Shown: positions 1-9,175, numbered from the stretch's first letter. The stretch is DNA of 60,673 nucleotides from CAYTEH01 sp964436765 (GCA_964436765.1 CAYTEH010000006.1:1-60673), one strand, 5' to 3'. Program-made: numbers and translations. The notes: generated by a model from the letters alone, not told the origin.

Positions 1-19
1 GATTCGCCTGCTGGCTTGC

Positions 20-904
20 CTATTGGCTCGATACAGACACCATCGTGCATGTGTCCGAACAAGAATCGTCGTTCAACATATTTCCATCGTCACATGCTTC
101 TCCGGGATCCAGCAGCCCATTGCCACAGGCGGGCGTATACACAGGAGACTCCCGATCAGCCAGGCATGTCGTTGTGCATCCGTCCCCATTTTCCGCATTG
201 CCGTCATCGCACTGCTCTTCGTCTTCCAGGACTCCGTTGCCGCAAAAATGCGCATCGCCTGCAGTACCATCATCCTGAAGATTCACTGTGCCATCCGAAT
301 TGATCGAGGGCGGGTTGCCGTAGAGACTATCCTGCTCCACCGGAATATCCCGGGAACCGGAGCCGAAAAGCCAATCGAGCCATCCTCTGTTTTCTTCTGA
401 TTCGGGCTGAGTGGATGTGCCCTCACCCAAGGGGATATCTTGTTGCCCGGCATTGGACCCGGGTGCCTGAGGCGTGCCCCCGGGCATGGCACCGGACAGC
501 GAATCGCAATCTGTAGGACAAGCATTGGGACAGTACCCCTGCATGTCCTGAGCCGGATCCACACCACAAGAGCCGGTTTCCTCTCCGTTACAGATGCCGT
601 CACCACAATATTCTTCGGTTTCACCATGGGGAGTTAGTCCGCTCAGGGGGAAACCCTGCGCACCCGGAATGCGCGCCATCACCTCATCCATCTGACGGCT
701 TAACTCCCTCTGCTGCTCAAGCAAACCGAGCAATTCGGCGATTGTCTGGGAAATGCTTGCATTGGTCTGCGGGTTTCCGAGAATTTGGGCCTGGAACGTC
801 CCTCCCGTCATAAAACCCGTTGCGACGCCGGCGATGGCAAACGCCGCGACGACGAATGCGATGGTACCGTGATCGATGGCGCGTTTCTTTTTCTGGAAGG
901 GCAT
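20..904 (-). CDS. Membrane-anchored Cys-rich DUF4215 protein
   Basis: The product is about 294 residues. It has a short basic start (MPFQKKKR), one hydrophobic segment at about residues 13-35, a low-complexity Gly/Pro/Ser linker and a Cys-rich C-terminus. Two copies of the DUF4215 pattern (C-G-N-G...E-x-C-D-D-G-N...G-D-x-C...C) lie near the end, with a related Cys cluster in the middle. DUF4215 repeats are known from secreted surface proteins, and their function is not defined. I chose the ATG at 904 rather than the GTG at 934 because the upstream paralogue begins with the same MPF-KKK motif and the spacing to its stop is then 14 nt. The two genes form one transcription unit. The likely role is an extracytoplasmic domain tethered by its N-terminal helix, which is inference. 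Confidence 0.75.
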   Translation of the reverse strand: MPFQKKKRAIDHGTIAFVVAAFAIAGVATGFMTGGTFQAQILGNPQTNASISQTIAELLGLLEQQRELSRQMDEVMARIPGAQGFPLSGLTPHGETEEYCGDGICNGEETGSCGVDPAQDMQGYCPNACPTDCDSLSGAMPGGTPQAPGSNAGQQDIPLGEGTSTQPESEENRGWLDWLFGSGSRDIPVEQDSLYGNPPSINSDGTVNLQDDGTAGDAHFCGNGVLEDEEQCDDGNAENGDGCTTTCLADRESPVYTPACGNGLLDPGEACDDGNMLNDDSCSDTCTMVSVSSQ

Positions 905-918
905 GAGAATGGCAGGAA

Positions 919-1743
919 TTACATTGTAAGACACTTGCAGAGACCTTCATTCACGCCGCAGCGCTGCCCGGCTGGGCAGTTCCAGGGGTGATCAGCAGTA
1001 CTGGCAGCCGATGTATCTTCGCACTCTTCACCTTCCTCCAAAATTGCATTGCCGCACACTCCTGCATCCACGCACCAGATGCAACTGCCACCGTCGCACT
1101 GTCCTTTATCCGTTTTGGCGCAATCTTGGCCATTCAGACAGGTCGTGTTTTCGGGGGAAAACTCGACTTTCCCGGGAGGGCATGCGCCATTGGGACTGCA
1201 GTAGTTTTGGAAATGGACCTCGGTCGCAAGACCCCATTGATAGTTGAAGCATCCCGCGGCCTGCCCGGCGGCACCCGCTTGCCCTCCTGGAACATCGCGT
1301 GCCGGCGGCTCACTGGGAGACGGAGCGGGCGTAGGTGCGGGGGGACCCTGGCGCGTCGCCTCCGGCGCAGCGGTGCTTGTGGCAGGCTGGGCACTTGCTC
1401 GAAGCTGCTCTGCGCCCTGAAGCTCCGCATGCAATACCTGAATCTGAGAGAGTCTCTGTTCGAAATCCGCCGTGCACGCCGCATACGACTCACGGGCCTC
1501 CGCGATGAGGCCGGTGATCTGCCCGGTGAGTTCATCAACGCGCGCCTGCGCCTGCCCGGCATCCATGGCCGGTGCACCCGGCTCCATGTACGGGTCTTCC
1601 TGCCCGGCCAGTACGCCATCAAGCAGATCGGCACTGAGCCGCTCGCCACCAAGCACAACCGCCGATGCCACGCCCGCCACCGCGAATGCGGCAATCACAA
1701 GGGAATACGTGCCAACGTCGTGCTTCTTCTTTTTGAAGGGCAT
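919..1743 (-). CDS. Membrane-anchored Cys-rich protein, paralogue of its downstream neighbour
   Basis: The product is about 274 residues and begins MPFKKKKHD, followed by a single transmembrane helix at about 12-33. A coiled-coil-like stretch follows (about 55-115), then a Pro/Ala-rich linker and a C-terminal domain with more than ten cysteines, including a CGNAILEEGEECED motif of DUF4215 type. The anchor resembles that of the next gene, so the pair looks like a tandem duplication with divergent ectodomains. The start at 1743 is supported by the shared MPF motif and by a good promoter just upstream (1756-1784), which leaves a leader of only a few bases. The function is unknown; an exported structural or adhesive role is inference. 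Confidence 0.72.
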   Translation of the reverse strand: MPFKKKKHDVGTYSLVIAAFAVAGVASAVVLGGERLSADLLDGVLAGQEDPYMEPGAPAMDAGQAQARVDELTGQITGLIAEARESYAACTADFEQRLSQIQVLHAELQGAEQLRASAQPATSTAAPEATRQGPPAPTPAPSPSEPPARDVPGGQAGAAGQAAGCFNYQWGLATEVHFQNYCSPNGACPPGKVEFSPENTTCLNGQDCAKTDKGQCDGGSCIWCVDAGVCGNAILEEGEECEDTSAASTADHPWNCPAGQRCGVNEGLCKCLTM

Positions 1744-1755
1744 GGGTTGGCATCG

Positions 1756-1784
1756 ATCGTACGGCCCGATAAAAGACACGTCAA
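1756..1784 (-). promoter_or_regulatory. Sigma70-type promoter of the Cys-rich gene pair
   Basis: On the minus strand, TTGACG (1779-1784) and TACGAT (1756-1761) are separated by 17 bp. The start codon lies 12 nt after the -10 box, so the mRNA would have almost no leader. Confidence 0.6.
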
Positions 1785-1829
1785 ATGATCAGTCATTACA
1801 TTCAAAAGTTGTACAGTGATACTCGCTCG

Positions 1830-2357
1830 TCACGCCACGACCTTCACCGAGACGACCGCCTCAGGCGATGTCTTGTGCAGTACCCAGTCGGTGATAGGGC
1901 TCAATGTGATTGCCAGGATCACGTTCCCGATGAGGTGATTGATGGTGAACGGAATCTGACCGATGAAGCCTTCTTTCCACCCCATGCCAAAGAGGATGGC
2001 ACCGGCTGCGACTCCCGTGATCGCATCGTAGAAAAGAGTCGCGATGACGGCGCAGACCACATAGGACATGATGCCGCTCTCCCTGTCCAGGATGAGCCCC
2101 GCCACCGCGCCGATGACCCCGTACGTGACGGCGGTCACGGCTGTCCACTGCGACAGATTATTGGTGATGATATCGAACAAGACCATGTTCGCGGCGCAAA
2201 AGAGAAGCGACATGACGGCTCCGTAGCGCTTCCCGAATGGCATCATGGTCGCGAGCACCGGCTCCACGTTCGGTGGACGGAACGGCGCGAGGCGCCAGAC
2301 CGTGCAGAATGCGATGCCGGCGAGCCACTGGAGCCAGGATTGGACTGATTGCTGCAT
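1830..2357 (-). CDS. Integral membrane protein, ECF transporter S-component-like
   Basis: The product has 175 residues and five or six hydrophobic segments spread over its whole length. The N-terminal motif RLAPFRPPNVEPVLATMMPFGKRYG resembles the first helices of small S-component-like membrane proteins of energy-coupling factor transporters. S components bind a vitamin or related substrate and work with a shared energizing module. No ATPase or T component is nearby, so if this is correct the module is elsewhere. The family call rests on topology and general resemblance only. An alternative is an unrelated small membrane protein of unknown function. Confidence 0.5.
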   Translation of the reverse strand: MQQSVQSWLQWLAGIAFCTVWRLAPFRPPNVEPVLATMMPFGKRYGAVMSLLFCAANMVLFDIITNNLSQWTAVTAVTYGVIGAVAGLILDRESGIMSYVVCAVIATLFYDAITGVAAGAILFGMGWKEGFIGQIPFTINHLIGNVILAITLSPITDWVLHKTSPEAVVSVKVVA

Positions 2358-2389
2358 AAGCGACAGAGATGGGATACTGAGTATACGCC

Positions 2390-2629
2390 TCAGGCAACTG
2401 TTTTTTTGCTTTTAAACGCCTCCCTCCTCTGTTTCTCAAAATCCTCCTGAATCAACTCGAGACCGACTGCAACGGAATCATGTTTTCCCGTTCTCTCGAT
2501 TCCAAACACTTTTACATATTCGTCGCCGGTCCTGGCAAGCAAGGCTTGCACTGCCTCACGGCCGAGCATCTTCTCAGAAGCTTTAATGGCACTTTCGAGC
2601 TGGCGGAGTGTTTCCGGGGGCGAGGACAT
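2390..2629 (-). CDS. Small hypothetical protein (79 aa)
   Basis: The product is a charged, mostly helical protein that I do not recognise. The start at 2629 (MSSPPETL) is preferred over 2659, because the ten extra residues are hydrophobic and unlike the rest. The protein is Lys/Glu-rich at its C-terminus and has no signal peptide. It lies between the membrane protein gene downstream and another 89-residue hypothetical gene upstream on the same strand, so the three may be co-transcribed. Confidence 0.5.
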   Translation of the reverse strand: MSSPPETLRQLESAIKASEKMLGREAVQALLARTGDEYVKVFGIERTGKHDSVAVGLELIQEDFEKQRREAFKSKKTVA

Positions 2630-2668
2630 GACATGGAAGGGTAACAAAGAGAAGGACAAATGGAAATA

Positions 2669-2938
2669 TCAGGCAACCACTTTGAGCTGTGACTCTTTTC
2701 CTGCAAGAACCTCGTGCCATCTGCTGCGAAGAAAGTCGTCCATGAGCTTACAGACCACCGCCACCTGTCCGTTGTATGTTTGCTTTGTATCTATGTGCAC
2801 AAGAATGCCCGCCCGTAACGCGTGCACATCGTCGGGAGTAATGCTGTACCCGGTCGCCCTCGCGGCACGCAGGTACTCCTGCAGCTCGGCTTCGAGCGGA
2901 TCTGCCAGATTGTTTGAGACACTGGATCGTTCACGCAT
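2669..2938 (-). CDS. Small hypothetical protein (89 aa)
   Basis: The open frame continues upstream to 3391, but that part is antisense to the Cys-rich gene at 3074-3697 and looks non-coding. I therefore start at the ATG at 2938 (MRERSSVSNN). The product is soluble and predicted helical, with no motif I recognise. It ends 39 nt before the next small gene on the same strand. Confidence 0.5.
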   Translation of the reverse strand: MRERSSVSNNLADPLEAELQEYLRAARATGYSITPDDVHALRAGILVHIDTKQTYNGQVAVVCKLMDDFLRSRWHEVLAGKESQLKVVA

Positions 2939-3073
2939 AAAAAGGGCGGCAGATAATAGCGATAAACGTTTTTCTTGCAAGAAATTCGTAACCAATAACC
3001 ACTTTCTCCGTATAATGGCATGTAATGACAGGCCACAATGAGTGTCTGAACAAGCGCATTTCCCTCCTTCTCT

Positions 3074-3697
3074 ATGGTCCCCACCCTCCCGCCGAAACAC
3101 GCCTTCGCGCTCATCACGGTTCTGAGCCTCCTCGCCGCCAGCGGCGTCGCTGCCGCGGCAGTGCCGGTCGCGCTGTGGGGAACACCCAGCTGGGGCACGC
3201 CTTTCCGTCTCCGCTGGTGCGGGAACGGGACCATCGAACACCGGGAAACCTGCGATGACGGAAACCGCAAAAACAGGGACGGCTGCTCGTGGCGCTGCCA
3301 GACGGAACGCAGGAACCTCTGCTACGGCCACAAGATAGGTGAATCGTTCAAATCTCCCGACGGCTGCAACACGTGCACGTGCACGGAACACGGCGCAGCA
3401 TGCACCAAGATGTACTGCGTCCCGCAGAGCTCCAGTTCGAGTTCAAAACCCCCTGCCGCAGCGCAAAAATGCTTCTCGTCCGATCAGTGTGGAACCGGCC
3501 AGTACTGCACGACGGAAACGGGCGATTGCCAGTCGGCGTGCGAGCCGGGCCAGATGTGCATTCAGGTGTGCGCAGGCGTGTGCAAATCAAACCAGTGCAA
3601 GCCGTATGTGTGTCCCGATGGCACGCAGCATCCCTCATGCTCCACGGACGGCCACGTGATCAACTACTTCGCCGACCCGTGCCTGACGCATCAGTGA
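3074..3697 (+). CDS. Secreted Cys-rich protein with DUF4215 and pacifastin-like modules
   Basis: The product has 207 residues with a signal peptide (about 1-30, hydrophobic, ending AAAA). Residues about 49-75 match a DUF4215 repeat (CGNGTIEHRETCDDGN...DGC). Residues about 82-110 fit the cysteine spacing of pacifastin-type inhibitor modules, C-x14-C-N-x-C-x-C-x3-G-x2-C-T-x3-C, one of which occurs here. A Ser-rich linker and two more Cys clusters follow. Pacifastin modules in arthropods inhibit serine proteases; whether this one does is inference, since short Cys spacings can match by chance. A TATAAT at 3011-3016 is a possible -10 box. Immediately downstream lies an inverted pair of two-stem repeats and then the 5S rRNA gene, which converges on it. 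Confidence 0.72.
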   Translation: MVPTLPPKHAFALITVLSLLAASGVAAAAVPVALWGTPSWGTPFRLRWCGNGTIEHRETCDDGNRKNRDGCSWRCQTERRNLCYGHKIGESFKSPDGCNTCTCTEHGAACTKMYCVPQSSSSSSKPPAAAQKCFSSDQCGTGQYCTTETGDCQSACEPGQMCIQVCAGVCKSNQCKPYVCPDGTQHPSCSTDGHVINYFADPCLTHQ

Positions 3698-3703
3698 GAT
3701 CGC

Positions 3704-3789
3704 GGAAGGGAAACCTACGGTTTCCCTTCCACGGACCATCCCTTCCCTTAAAAGTATCGCTCCAGCCGGGCAAAGCCCGACTTCGCGAT
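3704..3789 (+). repeat. Two-stem dispersed element, copy 1
   Basis: Stem A has 12 bp with a 3-nt loop (3704-3730). A 25-nt linker follows, then stem B (3756-3789), whose outer pairs ATCGC/GCGAT and inner GC-rich stem are separated by an internal loop with TCCAG on one side and CTTC on the other. The same layout occurs at 3850-3933, 5199-5286 and 55641-55730. Confidence 0.8.
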
Positions 3790-3849
3790 GAATTGTTTTA
3801 TATACACTTCAAAAAAGGCACCGTTGAGATACCTGAAATAAAACAATCG

Positions 3850-3933
3850 CGCTGAAGACAGGCTCCGCCTGTCTGGAAGCGCCACTTTGCCAGGGGATGG
3901 CTCATGGAAGGGGGACGGAGTCCCTCTTCCATG
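3850..3933 (-). repeat. Two-stem dispersed element, copy 2 (inverted to copy 1)
   Basis: Read on the minus strand it has stem A (3903-3933), a linker and stem B (3850-3881) with the same TCCAG...CTTC internal loop, but different paired bases: ACAGGC/GCCTGT in stem B and GGGAC/GTCCC in stem A. Copies 1 and 2 face each other across about 60 bp that also contain a 10-bp inverted repeat (3792-3801 and 3838-3847). Confidence 0.7.
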
Positions 3934-3952
3934 AATTGTTCTTGAGTTCAGT

Positions 3953-4070
<118 letters not shown>

Positions 4071-4442
4071 ACTGGACTCAAGTTTTAAAAGATATGAAGA
4101 TCAGTATTGAAATTCAAAGTTGTATGCACGGCTCACCCGCCGGGACGCCCGGCAAAAGTGAACGTGTTTACACAACTTGTAACACACGAACAGTACTCTG
4201 GACTGTTTTCACAAGGAAAACAGCACAAAGAGAAAAATGTTCAATCGCCCTTTCGTATCGCTCGGCTAAACGCATTGCTGCGCGTACACCTGCGACCGAT
4301 CTAACCGGTAGTCTTCCGGCGGGCTGATGGAGAAACGCAATCTCAGGAGACACTTCCCACTTAGATGCTTTCAGCGGTTATTGTCGCCGAACATAGCTAC
4401 CCTGCGATGCCGCTGACGCGACAACAGGTACACCAGAGGTTC

Positions 4443-4473
<31 letters not shown>

Positions 4474-4514
4474 ATCTCTTCACGTTTCTAAGTGACCACG
4501 GAGGATAGAGGCCA

Positions 4515-4559
<45 letters not shown>

Positions 4560-4572
4560 TGGCGAACAGCCA

Positions 4573-4631
<59 letters not shown>

Positions 4632-5198
4632 GATCCGTCGCTGTGGGCGCTTGGGATCGATCAGCCTGTTATCCCTAGAGTAACTTTTATCCGTTGAGCG
4701 ACAACCCACCCACGTGGTGAGAGCAAGATTAATTGCTCAGGTTGCCGGATCACTATCACCGACTTTCGTCCCTGCTCGGCCTGTAAGCCTCACAGTCAGG
4801 CCAACTTGTGCGATTACACGACAACGCCGATTTCCATCCGGCGCTAGTTGACCATTGCGCGCCTCCGTTACACTTTAGGAGGCAACCGCCCCAGTTAAAC
4901 TACCCGGCAAACACTGTCCCCCGCTTTGTTTCAAAGACGGAGTGAGTGACGTCGGAACGCGAGGGTGGTATCTCAAGGATGACTCCACCGGAACCAAAGT
5001 CCCGGCATCAAAGTCTCCCACCTATCCTGCGCACGCAAACCAACGTCACAATGTCAGCGTATAGTAAAGCTTCATAGGGTCTTTTCGTCCTACCGTAGTC
5101 TACCTGGCATTTGCGCCAGGATTGAAATTTCACCGGACCTCGCGTAGAGACAGTGACCAGACCGTTGTACCATTCGTGCGGGTCGGAACTTCATTTGG

Positions 5199-5286
5199 CG
5201 TGAAAGAAAACCTTCCAGGTTTTCTCTCACGAGCTCTCTTTCCGGCTAAGTGTCGCTCCAGACTGGCAAAGCCAGTCTTCGCGACG
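5199..5286 (+). repeat. Two-stem dispersed element inside the group I intron
   Basis: Stem A (5199-5231), a linker and stem B (5252-5285) match the layout of the intergenic copies. Stem B keeps the TCCAG and CTTC internal-loop strands but has ACTGGC/GCCAGT as inner stem and GTCGC/GCGAC as outer stem. It lies near the 3' end of the intron and is antisense to the rRNA. Confidence 0.75.
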
Positions 5287-5454
5287 CCTTTTTTGAAAAG
5301 ATTGCGCGTGATTTTCCTTCGGTGGTAAGCCGAAACTCTACGATTGTAGAGCGCACATACCCACTCAGATGAGTGATGATTGTTTTTTAGTGACGACTCA
5401 ATTGTGTCGTCCCCTGCATCGCTGCAGGGATCGGACTATATCATCATCCGATGT

Positions 5455-5560
5455 CATGGTGAGCCCCTCATTTCTTCGGGGTAAACTTCGTCGAACCATG
5501 GCGTCGGAGTGTCGCGTGTAGTCTCTGAGGAGCTCGCGTCCTGAGCGTAGTCGAAGGACG
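5455..5560. repeat. Dispersed hairpins within the P6 and P8 regions of the intron
   Basis: The hairpin at 5455-5500 (catggtgag...cgaaccatg) is of the same type as the one near 33412-33450. The hairpin at 5537-5560 (cgtcctgagc...gaaggacg) is of the same type as the intergenic hairpin near 28340-28400. They fall between core elements S and R and between R and Q, where peripheral stems P8 and P6 are expected. Confidence 0.55.
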
Positions 5561-5855
5561 GATTTCCTGCTGATTGTCCCCACCCCGTACCTTGCGGCAT
5601 AGGGGATGCATGGGATATTCCAGCATATAGCGACGTTTTTCACTGCTTCGCAGTGTTCGCAGGCAAGAATGCCTGCGCTGCTGTTGGTACATTGATCAAA
5701 ATTGTCTCAAATAATTTTCATGGAACTCAAACCTCTTTCGAGTAAAAGATTGAATGGACTGTTTGCGAAACACGACTAATTCCTCAGTGCTCACGATTGC
5801 TCGTGATTCGGGCAAGTTTACCACGTCAGATTAATCTGACGGTGGTTCATCGACC

Positions 5856-5909
<54 letters not shown>

Positions 5910-6410
5910 TCAGGGCTTAGTTTGAAGGCATACACCCTCTCACGTGACCTTCTGACACTGGGCAGGCATCAGCCCCTATACATTGCTTTGCAGCTTCGCA
6001 GGGACCTGTGTTTTTGATAAACAGTCGCCTGGCCTCTTTTGTTGCAACCGACGGGATTATCCGTCGGTAGTCCTTATCCCGAAGTTACGGACGCTTCATT
6101 GCCGAGTTCCTTAACGCGAGTTTTCCCGTTCACCTAGGTCTACTCGACCACCCCACCAGTGTTGGTTTGCGGTACGGTTTCAGAGAGCTCTGTGAGCGAT
6201 GGTTTTCTTGGAAACAGAAAGGTACAGACTCATCCGCCAAAGGCGGATATTCGACATCCGTGCTCGACTCAACCGGCGGATTTCCCTACCGGTCTCAACG
6301 CCTTACACGTTATACGTTCAGTCAATATGAACGCTCTGATATTCCCATTCCGTCACACCGCTCCTAGAATGAAAACCTACTTCCTGAGGACGTATTCCTC
6401 ACCATCCTAA

Positions 6411-6552
6411 GCCCGACGGAATGATCAATGACGCAGTGACCAATGACCATTGAAGGAAAATTATTCAAACAACTTTTATCATTCTTCATTAGTCATTTGT
6501 CATTTCCGTTGGTCATTGCTTCATTGTGTCATTGCGTCATTTTCGGACGCAG
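6411..6552. repeat. AATGAC-family inverted repeat inserted in 23S rRNA
   Basis: About 140 nt of tgaccaatgac/gtcattggtca-type sequence form a long imperfect hairpin in the 23S region that corresponds to E. coli helices 54-59. The string gcagtgaccaatgacca is identical to part of the intergenic repeat at 58535-58613, so the insertion derives from a dispersed repeat. Confidence 0.65.
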
Positions 6553-8070
6553 AATGGTGAGGAACAGAGGCCCCCGAGGCTCTCAGTAATCACCCTTTGG
6601 CGATCTCCCTGAAGTACTGGAATATTAACCAGTTGTCCATCGGTTACGCCTTTCAGCCTGGCCTTAGGACCGACTAACCCCACGCCGATTGCCGTTGCGT
6701 GGGAAACCTTGGGGATTCGGCGGGCAGGGTTTTCACCTGCCTAGTAGTTACTCATGCCAACATTCTCGCTTCCGTACGCTCCACAGTACCTCGCGGGCCT
6801 GCTTCGCAGCTGTACGGAACGCTCCTCTACCACAACCTGTGTCCCGAAGGACGCAGGTCATCCATAGCTTCGGTATATCGTTTAGCCCCGTTGAGTTTTC
6901 GGCGCATCAATGCGTCGACCAGTGAGCTGTTACGCTTTCTTTAAAGGATGGCTGCTTCTAGGCCTACCTCCTGGTTGTTGAAGCATCAACACTTCCTTTT
7001 CCACTGAACGATATTTAGGGACCTTAGCTGATGATAAGGGTTCTTTCCCTTTCGACGATGGCAGTTCGCTGTCACCGTCTCACTCCCGTTTCCATTAAAG
7101 GCGGGTATTCGGAGTTTTTCAGGATTTGGCAGGTCGAGATGACCCCCGCATCCAAAAAGTATCTCTACCCCCCGCCGTGCGAAACGAGGCTGCCCCTAAA
7201 GGCATTTCGAGGAGAACCAGCTATCTCCGGGTTCGGTAAGCTTTTCACTCCCACCCACAAGTCATCCCAATGTCTTGCGATACATTATGGTTCGGACCTC
7301 CACTCCGCTTTCGCGGAGCTTCATCCTGCTCATGGGTAGCTCACCCGGTTTCGGGTCTAGCGCCAGCGACAGATTCGCCCTATTCGGACTCGCTTTCGCT
7401 CCGGCTCCGGCTAGTAAACTGCCTTAGCCAAGCCACTGACGACTAACTCGTTGGCTCATTATGCAAAAGGAACACCATCACCCTTGCGGGCTCTGATTCC
7501 TTGTACGCATCACATTTCAGAGACTATTTCATCCCCCTTTCGGGGTGCTTTTCACCTTTCCCTCACGGTACTATCCGCTATTGATCTCTGCATCTGTTTA
7601 GCCTTGGATGGTGGTCCACCCAGATTCAGGCCGGATTACACGTGTCCGACCCTACTCAGGAACTCCCTACCGTGCCTCACTATTTCGCGTACGGGGCTAT
7701 CACCCTCTATGGCCGTCCTTTCCAGGGACGTTCTTCTATAGTGAGACAATCAGATATCGGGGTCCTACAACCCCGGGTAGTAAACTACCCGGTTTGGGCT
7801 ATTCCCTGTTCGCTCGCCACTACTGGGGGAATCTCTTTTTTGATTTCTTTTCCTCAGGTACGTGAGATGTTTCAGTTCCCTGAGTGACCTTCGCATCCGC
7901 CTTAGGCGGATGGATCACAGAACATAACTTCTGTGGAGTTTCCTCATTCGGAGATCTCCGGTTAATAGCGCCTGCCTAGCGGCTCACCGAAGCATATCGC
8001 AGCTGGCCACGTCCTTCGTCGGAATGCAGAGTCGAGGCATCCATGTGATGCGATGAGTAACATTTTTCTT

Positions 8071-8461
8071 GAATACTGTTCATGTGCTACAAGCTGAGTA
8101 AAAGCCTGTGTGTGCACACGAATGTCCTGTCACGAGGTGCTACTTACACCTGCGTGACGGGTGAATTTCAATAATTGAATCTTCATATATCTGTTCCCGA
8201 ACGATCACATGTCGTATGACCGTTGCGGGAGATGCTGTAACGAAGAGAAGTTCGTTACAGCAGTTGCCGATGCTGACAAATAGCAACGGCGCCGTGAATG
8301 CTCCCGCGAACATCTCCGCATTGCCAGGGGCAAGGCGGGGAAGCTTCTGCATCCGTGAGGATACAAAAAGCGGGTGGCTTTCACGCACACCCGCAGAAGT
8401 AGAGGCTCAAAAACCGGCTCTATTCCTGCGGATGATCGCGAAATTGCATAGAAGCCAAAGG
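8071..8461 (-). other. Long structured leader of the 23S-5S operon, no gene seen
   Basis: No 16S rRNA, tRNA or convincing ORF lies here. It contains a perfect 11-bp hairpin (8234-8261) nested in a wider pairing (8219-8225 with 8284-8290), and another hairpin near 8126-8155. It would be transcribed as the 5' leader from the promoter at 8462-8489. Confidence 0.5.
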
Positions 8462-8489
8462 ATTCTACTCGAGGATCGAGGTGGGTCAA
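8462..8489 (-). promoter_or_regulatory. Promoter of the 23S-5S rRNA operon
   Basis: On the minus strand, TTGACC (8484-8489) and TAGAAT (8462-8467) are 16 bp apart, about 390 nt upstream of the mature 23S end. Confidence 0.6.
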
Positions 8490-8654
8490 GCGGAAAGAAC
8501 AACTTTTTTGACAGAGGATTCCCGGGCGAAAACCGGGGAGACCGGAAGCGTCTTTGACATAGTTTTATGGCACCCCAAACAAAGCGTCTCGCAAGCGCGT
8601 TTTCTGCAGTATGAAGCCTTTATCACTAGTATCCCGCCACCTTTTTTCTTGCCC

Positions 8655-9143
8655 ATGACGCTCCCCCCGCCCCGCCATCCCGGCTTCACCCGTCTTCACT
8701 CTCCTGTAGTCCGCCGAGGTTTCACCCTCATCGAACTGCTTCTCGTGATGGGAATCGCGGCCGTCCTGCTGGGCGTCCTGTTCACCACCATGAATCCCTC
8801 GCGCGAACTGCGGGCAGCCCGCGACCGCAAACGTCAGAATGACCTAGCTTCGATCCTGAATGCCGTGCAGCAGTACGAAATCGACACGAACCGGCTGCCT
8901 GCGGGCATCCCCCTGGGCACGCCCGTGGCCATTTGCGCCACGGGGGCCGAAAGCTGTACTAACGGAATCCGTCTGGAGGAACTGACGCAGGGGGGCACGT
9001 ACCTGACGGCCCTGCCCCGCGACCCTCATGCACCGGCCTCCGGTACGGGGACGCAGTACCTGATCATGCGCGATGCCAATAAACGCCTGACGCTCCTGGC
9101 ACCGCTCATGGAAAACGAAAGCATGCTGGCAGTGACGCGCTGA
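8655..9143 (+). CDS. Type IV pilin-like (pseudopilin) protein
   Basis: The product has 162 residues. A basic leader ends in RRG and is followed by FTLIELLLVMGIAAVLLGVLF, the class III signal of prepilins. Cleavage by prepilin peptidase is expected after that Gly, with Glu five residues on. A periplasmic-type domain with a GspG-like helix (RDRKRQNDLASILNAVQQY) and one Cys pair follows. The ATG at 8655 is the last start before the leader; upstream codons in the frame look non-coding. No other pilus gene is nearby, so the assembly machinery must lie elsewhere. It converges with ssb. It could be a true pilin or a minor pseudopilin. Confidence 0.82.
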   Translation: MTLPPPRHPGFTRLHSPVVRRGFTLIELLLVMGIAAVLLGVLFTTMNPSRELRAARDRKRQNDLASILNAVQQYEIDTNRLPAGIPLGTPVAICATGAESCTNGIRLEELTQGGTYLTALPRDPHAPASGTGTQYLIMRDANKRLTLLAPLMENESMLAVTR

Positions 9144-9175
9144 TTCCGAGCAGCTCACGGTGGAAACACGGCACG

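Larger units (their letters stand above)
5192..5855 (-). other. Group I intron in 23S rRNA (insertion after U1951), no endonuclease ORF
   Basis: Removing these 664 nt restores the universally conserved TTGTCGGGT|AAGTTCCGACC. By my count this is position 1951 in E. coli numbering, the site of the Coxiella burnetii L1951 intron. The upstream exon ends in T and the intron ends in G, as group I introns require. The core elements are visible on the minus strand: Q (AATCAGCAGG, 5566-5575), R (CTCAGAGACTACACG, about 5516-5531) and S (GATATAGTCC, about 5433-5442), with GACTA in R able to pair with TAGTC in S to form P7. The longest reading frames inside have 81 and 74 codons, overlap the core and do not resemble LAGLIDADG or other homing endonucleases. 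Three stems of the intron are made of repeats found elsewhere in the window. Confidence 0.9.

Noticed and set aside
2939..3391. N-terminal extension of the 89-residue hypothetical protein to 240 residues
   Set aside because: The added part is antisense to the Cys-rich secreted protein gene and is Ala/Val/Arg-rich with no motif.
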